In this document: piece by piece, positions 13,647 to 15,216 of the stretch
Numbering within the stretch: position 1 is the stretch's first letter
How the letters are laid out: every line of letters starts with the position of its first letter
Source: Bacteroidota bacterium
GTDB taxonomy: Bacteria; Bacteroidota; Bacteroidia; Chitinophagales; Chitinophagaceae
DNA: 15,216 nucleotides
Reading direction: 5' to 3'
Assembly: GCA_023433755.1 (NCBI GenBank)
Contig: JAEYUA010000114.1
Span: 1-15,216, forward strand
Made by a program: the position numbers and the translations under genes
The notes under the pieces: model-generated
Databases searched by the model: none
What the model was told of the DNA's origin: nothing
What the model saw: the letters and a program-made list of their open reading frames with translations, nothing else

Positions 13647-15216
13647 ATGCAGCAGAAAATTTACGCAATCCTTGTTTTTTTATTTCTTTTCACCTTTAAA
13701 CTCTGGGCCTCGCCACCTACAGTAGCGGCTACGAATGTCAGCTTCAGTTCTGTTGATGGTGGCACCATGCATATCAGTTGGACCAATGGCAATGGTGCAA
13801 GGCGCATTGTGATTGCAAAACCGCTTGACGCGGTAACAGCCGTACCGGTAAACGGCATCGATTATTTTCATGATGATGATTTTACACTCGGCCAGGAAAT
13901 AGCACCGGGTGAATTTGTAGTGTACGATGGCAATGATAATGACGCGGACATCAGGAACCTGCAGCCCAACACCCTCTATCATTTCAGGATATACGAGTAC
14001 AATGGTTCCGGTGCCACTACCGAATACCTGGTACCCGGTACAGCCGCCAGCAGGTCTACACTGGGTGCTCCAACAACGCAGGCTTCAGATCTGGTTTTCA
14101 GTAACATTACAGGTAATGCCATCAAACTCAGTTGGACGCCGGGGAACGGCAACAAAAGACTGGTACTGGTAAAAGAAGGCAGTGCAGTGAATGCCAACCC
14201 CGCTGACCTGGTGAATTACACAGGCAGTGTAAGTTTTGGTTCGGGTACCCAGGTAGGCTCCGGCAATTATGTAGTGTATTTTGGAACAGCCAACACTGTT
14301 ACGGTTACAACTTTATCACCGGGTAAAACCTATCATTTCGCGGTGTTTGAAGCCAATGGCACCAGTACACCTGTGTTTTATACGGTAAATCCCCTGAGCG
14401 GCGGACAGGCAACCCTTGACAGGCCCTCAGTTGCAGCCTCCGGTTTGAGCTTTTCGCAACAGGATGGCAACAGCATCAGGCTTGCCTGGACCAATGGTAA
14501 TGGATCCAGGAGGATCATCGTGGCCAGGGCCGGCCAGGAAGTAGATGCCATTCCCCAGGATGGCGTGGATTATATACCAGGCCAGGTAGGAAGTATGAGC
14601 TTTGCTACCGCGCCTGAGATTGCACCTTCGCAAAAAGTAATTTATGATAACACCGGTACCAGTTTCGAGTTCACCGGGTTCGCACCTGCTACCACTTATT
14701 TCTTTAAAATATTCGAATACGATGGCACCGGCACCAGCATTGCGTACCAGGTAACACTGACCGCTTCGGGTAGCAGCGCCACAGTGTCGGCCCCTACAGC
14801 ACAGGCAACAGCCATCAGCTTTTCAAACGTTACCGGCAATTCCATCAAGGCTACATGGACCAATGGCAATGGTTCTAAAAGACTGGTGCTGGTAAAGGCG
14901 GGTGCACCTGTGGATGCCACTCCATCCGACCTGGTTTATTATTCTCCACAGGCTAATTTTCCAACCGGCGCGCAGATCGGCACCGGGAATTACGTGGTTC
15001 ATTTCAGTACAGGCAATACGGTTACGGTAACGGGTCTGGCTACCAATCAAACCTATCATTTTGCCGTTTTTGAATCTAACGGTTCAACAACTCCTGTTTT
15101 CAATACTGCCTCACCTGCAACAGGTAGCCAGGCCACTACCGACAGGCCTACTGTTGCTGCGGGTAATATGAGTTTTACCGAGGTGGAGGGGAATGAGATG
15201 CGGGTGAACTGGACTA
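13647..15216 (+). CDS. Large secreted fibronectin-III-like repeat protein (partial, 3' end outside window)
   Basis: The frame opens at ATG 13647 and has no stop before the window ends, so at least 523 residues are encoded. Residues 1-22 form a signal peptide (MQQKIYAILVFLFLFTFKLWA). From P24 onward the protein is a tandem array of about 118-residue beta-sandwich units. Each begins PTVAA/PTTQA/PSVAA/PTAQA, followed by a WTNGNG-like turn, a KRLVLVK/RRIVIA strand, a GNYVVY-like strand and a TYHFAVFE/LYHFRIYEY strand that recalls fibronectin type III. The product is probably a cell-surface adhesin or structural protein exported through the Sec pathway and perhaps type IX secretion. The C-terminal sorting signal is not visible. 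It lies 221 bp after the preceding operon with no clear promoter. Use of FN3 as the family name is by pattern. Confidence 0.88.
   Translation, partial: MQQKIYAILVFLFLFTFKLWASPPTVAATNVSFSSVDGGTMHISWTNGNGARRIVIAKPLDAVTAVPVNGIDYFHDDDFTLGQEIAPGEFVVYDGNDNDADIRNLQPNTLYHFRIYEYNGSGATTEYLVPGTAASRSTLGAPTTQASDLVFSNITGNAIKLSWTPGNGNKRLVLVKEGSAVNANPADLVNYTGSVSFGSGTQVGSGNYVVYFGTANTVTVTTLSPGKTYHFAVFEANGTSTPVFYTVNPLSGGQATLDRPSVAASGLSFSQQDGNSIRLAWTNGNGSRRIIVARAGQEVDAIPQDGVDYIPGQVGSMSFATAPEIAPSQKVIYDNTGTSFEFTGFAPATTYFFKIFEYDGTGTSIAYQVTLTASGSSATVSAPTAQATAISFSNVTGNSIKATWTNGNGSKRLVLVKAGAPVDATPSDLVYYSPQANFPTGAQIGTGNYVVHFSTGNTVTVTGLATNQTYHFAVFESNGSTTPVFNTASPATGSQATTDRPTVAAGNMSFTEVEGNEMRVNWT
13716..15216 (+). repeat. 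Tandem 354-369-bp coding repeats with A-B-A-B order
   Basis: Repeat units start at 13716 (A1, 118 aa), 14070 (B1, 118 aa), 14424 (A2, 123 aa), 14793 (B2, 118 aa) and 15147 (A3, cut by the window end). A units share RRIV/RRII-VA, DGxDY and EYNG/EYDG. B units share KRLVLVK, DLVxY, GNYVV, VTVT and FE-NG-TPVF. The 18-mer TGGACCAATGGCAATGGT occurs at 13779-13796 and 14856-14873, while most other third-codon positions differ, so the repeats are old rather than recently copied. Confidence 0.85.

Overview
The window looks like chromosomal DNA of a member of the Bacteroidota, most likely the Chitinophagaceae or a close relative. The reasons are moderate GC, few Shine-Dalgarno sequences, several TAnnTTTG-type -7 promoter elements just upstream of start codons, secreted lamin-tail and fibronectin-like proteins, a bacteroidete-style split phenylacetate locus, and short dispersed repeats between genes. 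This placement is inference, since no rRNA or other marker gene is present. No tRNA, rRNA, CRISPR array, transposase or phage gene was seen.

Layout. Bases 1-499 hold no convincing gene, only degenerate repeat debris and a perfect 9-bp hairpin. Bases 500-3247 hold two subunits of the phenylacetyl-CoA epoxidase, paaA and the reductase paaE, both on the minus strand but separated by a plus-strand gene for a small secreted protein of unknown function. A strong terminator (3311-3335) isolates paaE from a membrane-anchored di-heme cytochrome c gene (3344-4300, minus). A 640-bp gap with two copies of a 56-bp repeat follows. Next come a PfkB-family sugar kinase (plus), a large secreted lamin-tail-domain protein (minus), and asd for aspartate-semialdehyde dehydrogenase (plus). 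The asd leader contains an intrinsic terminator and an overlapping alternative helix.

Beyond asd, a shared terminator region separates it from a minus-strand block: a lipoprotein, a patatin-like phospholipase and a DUF2461 protein. The last two overlap by ATGA. A divergent plus-strand operon follows: a 90-aa VanZ/YfiM-like membrane protein, overlapping by ATGA with a YihY/BrkB-family membrane protein, then a 158-aa unknown protein. The window ends inside a large secreted protein (13647 onward, no stop before the edge) built of about 118-residue fibronectin-III-like repeats in an alternating A-B-A-B order.

How the genes relate. PaaE passes electrons from NAD(P)H to the di-iron epoxidase containing PaaA. 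The remaining paa genes (B, C, D and others) are not in this window. Asd supplies lysine/diaminopimelate, threonine and methionine synthesis. Most other genes concern the envelope or cell surface. The most interesting undocumented signal is the possible attenuator in front of asd. The remaining curiosities are the interrupted paa locus, the higher-order repeat of the surface protein and the dispersed intergenic repeats.
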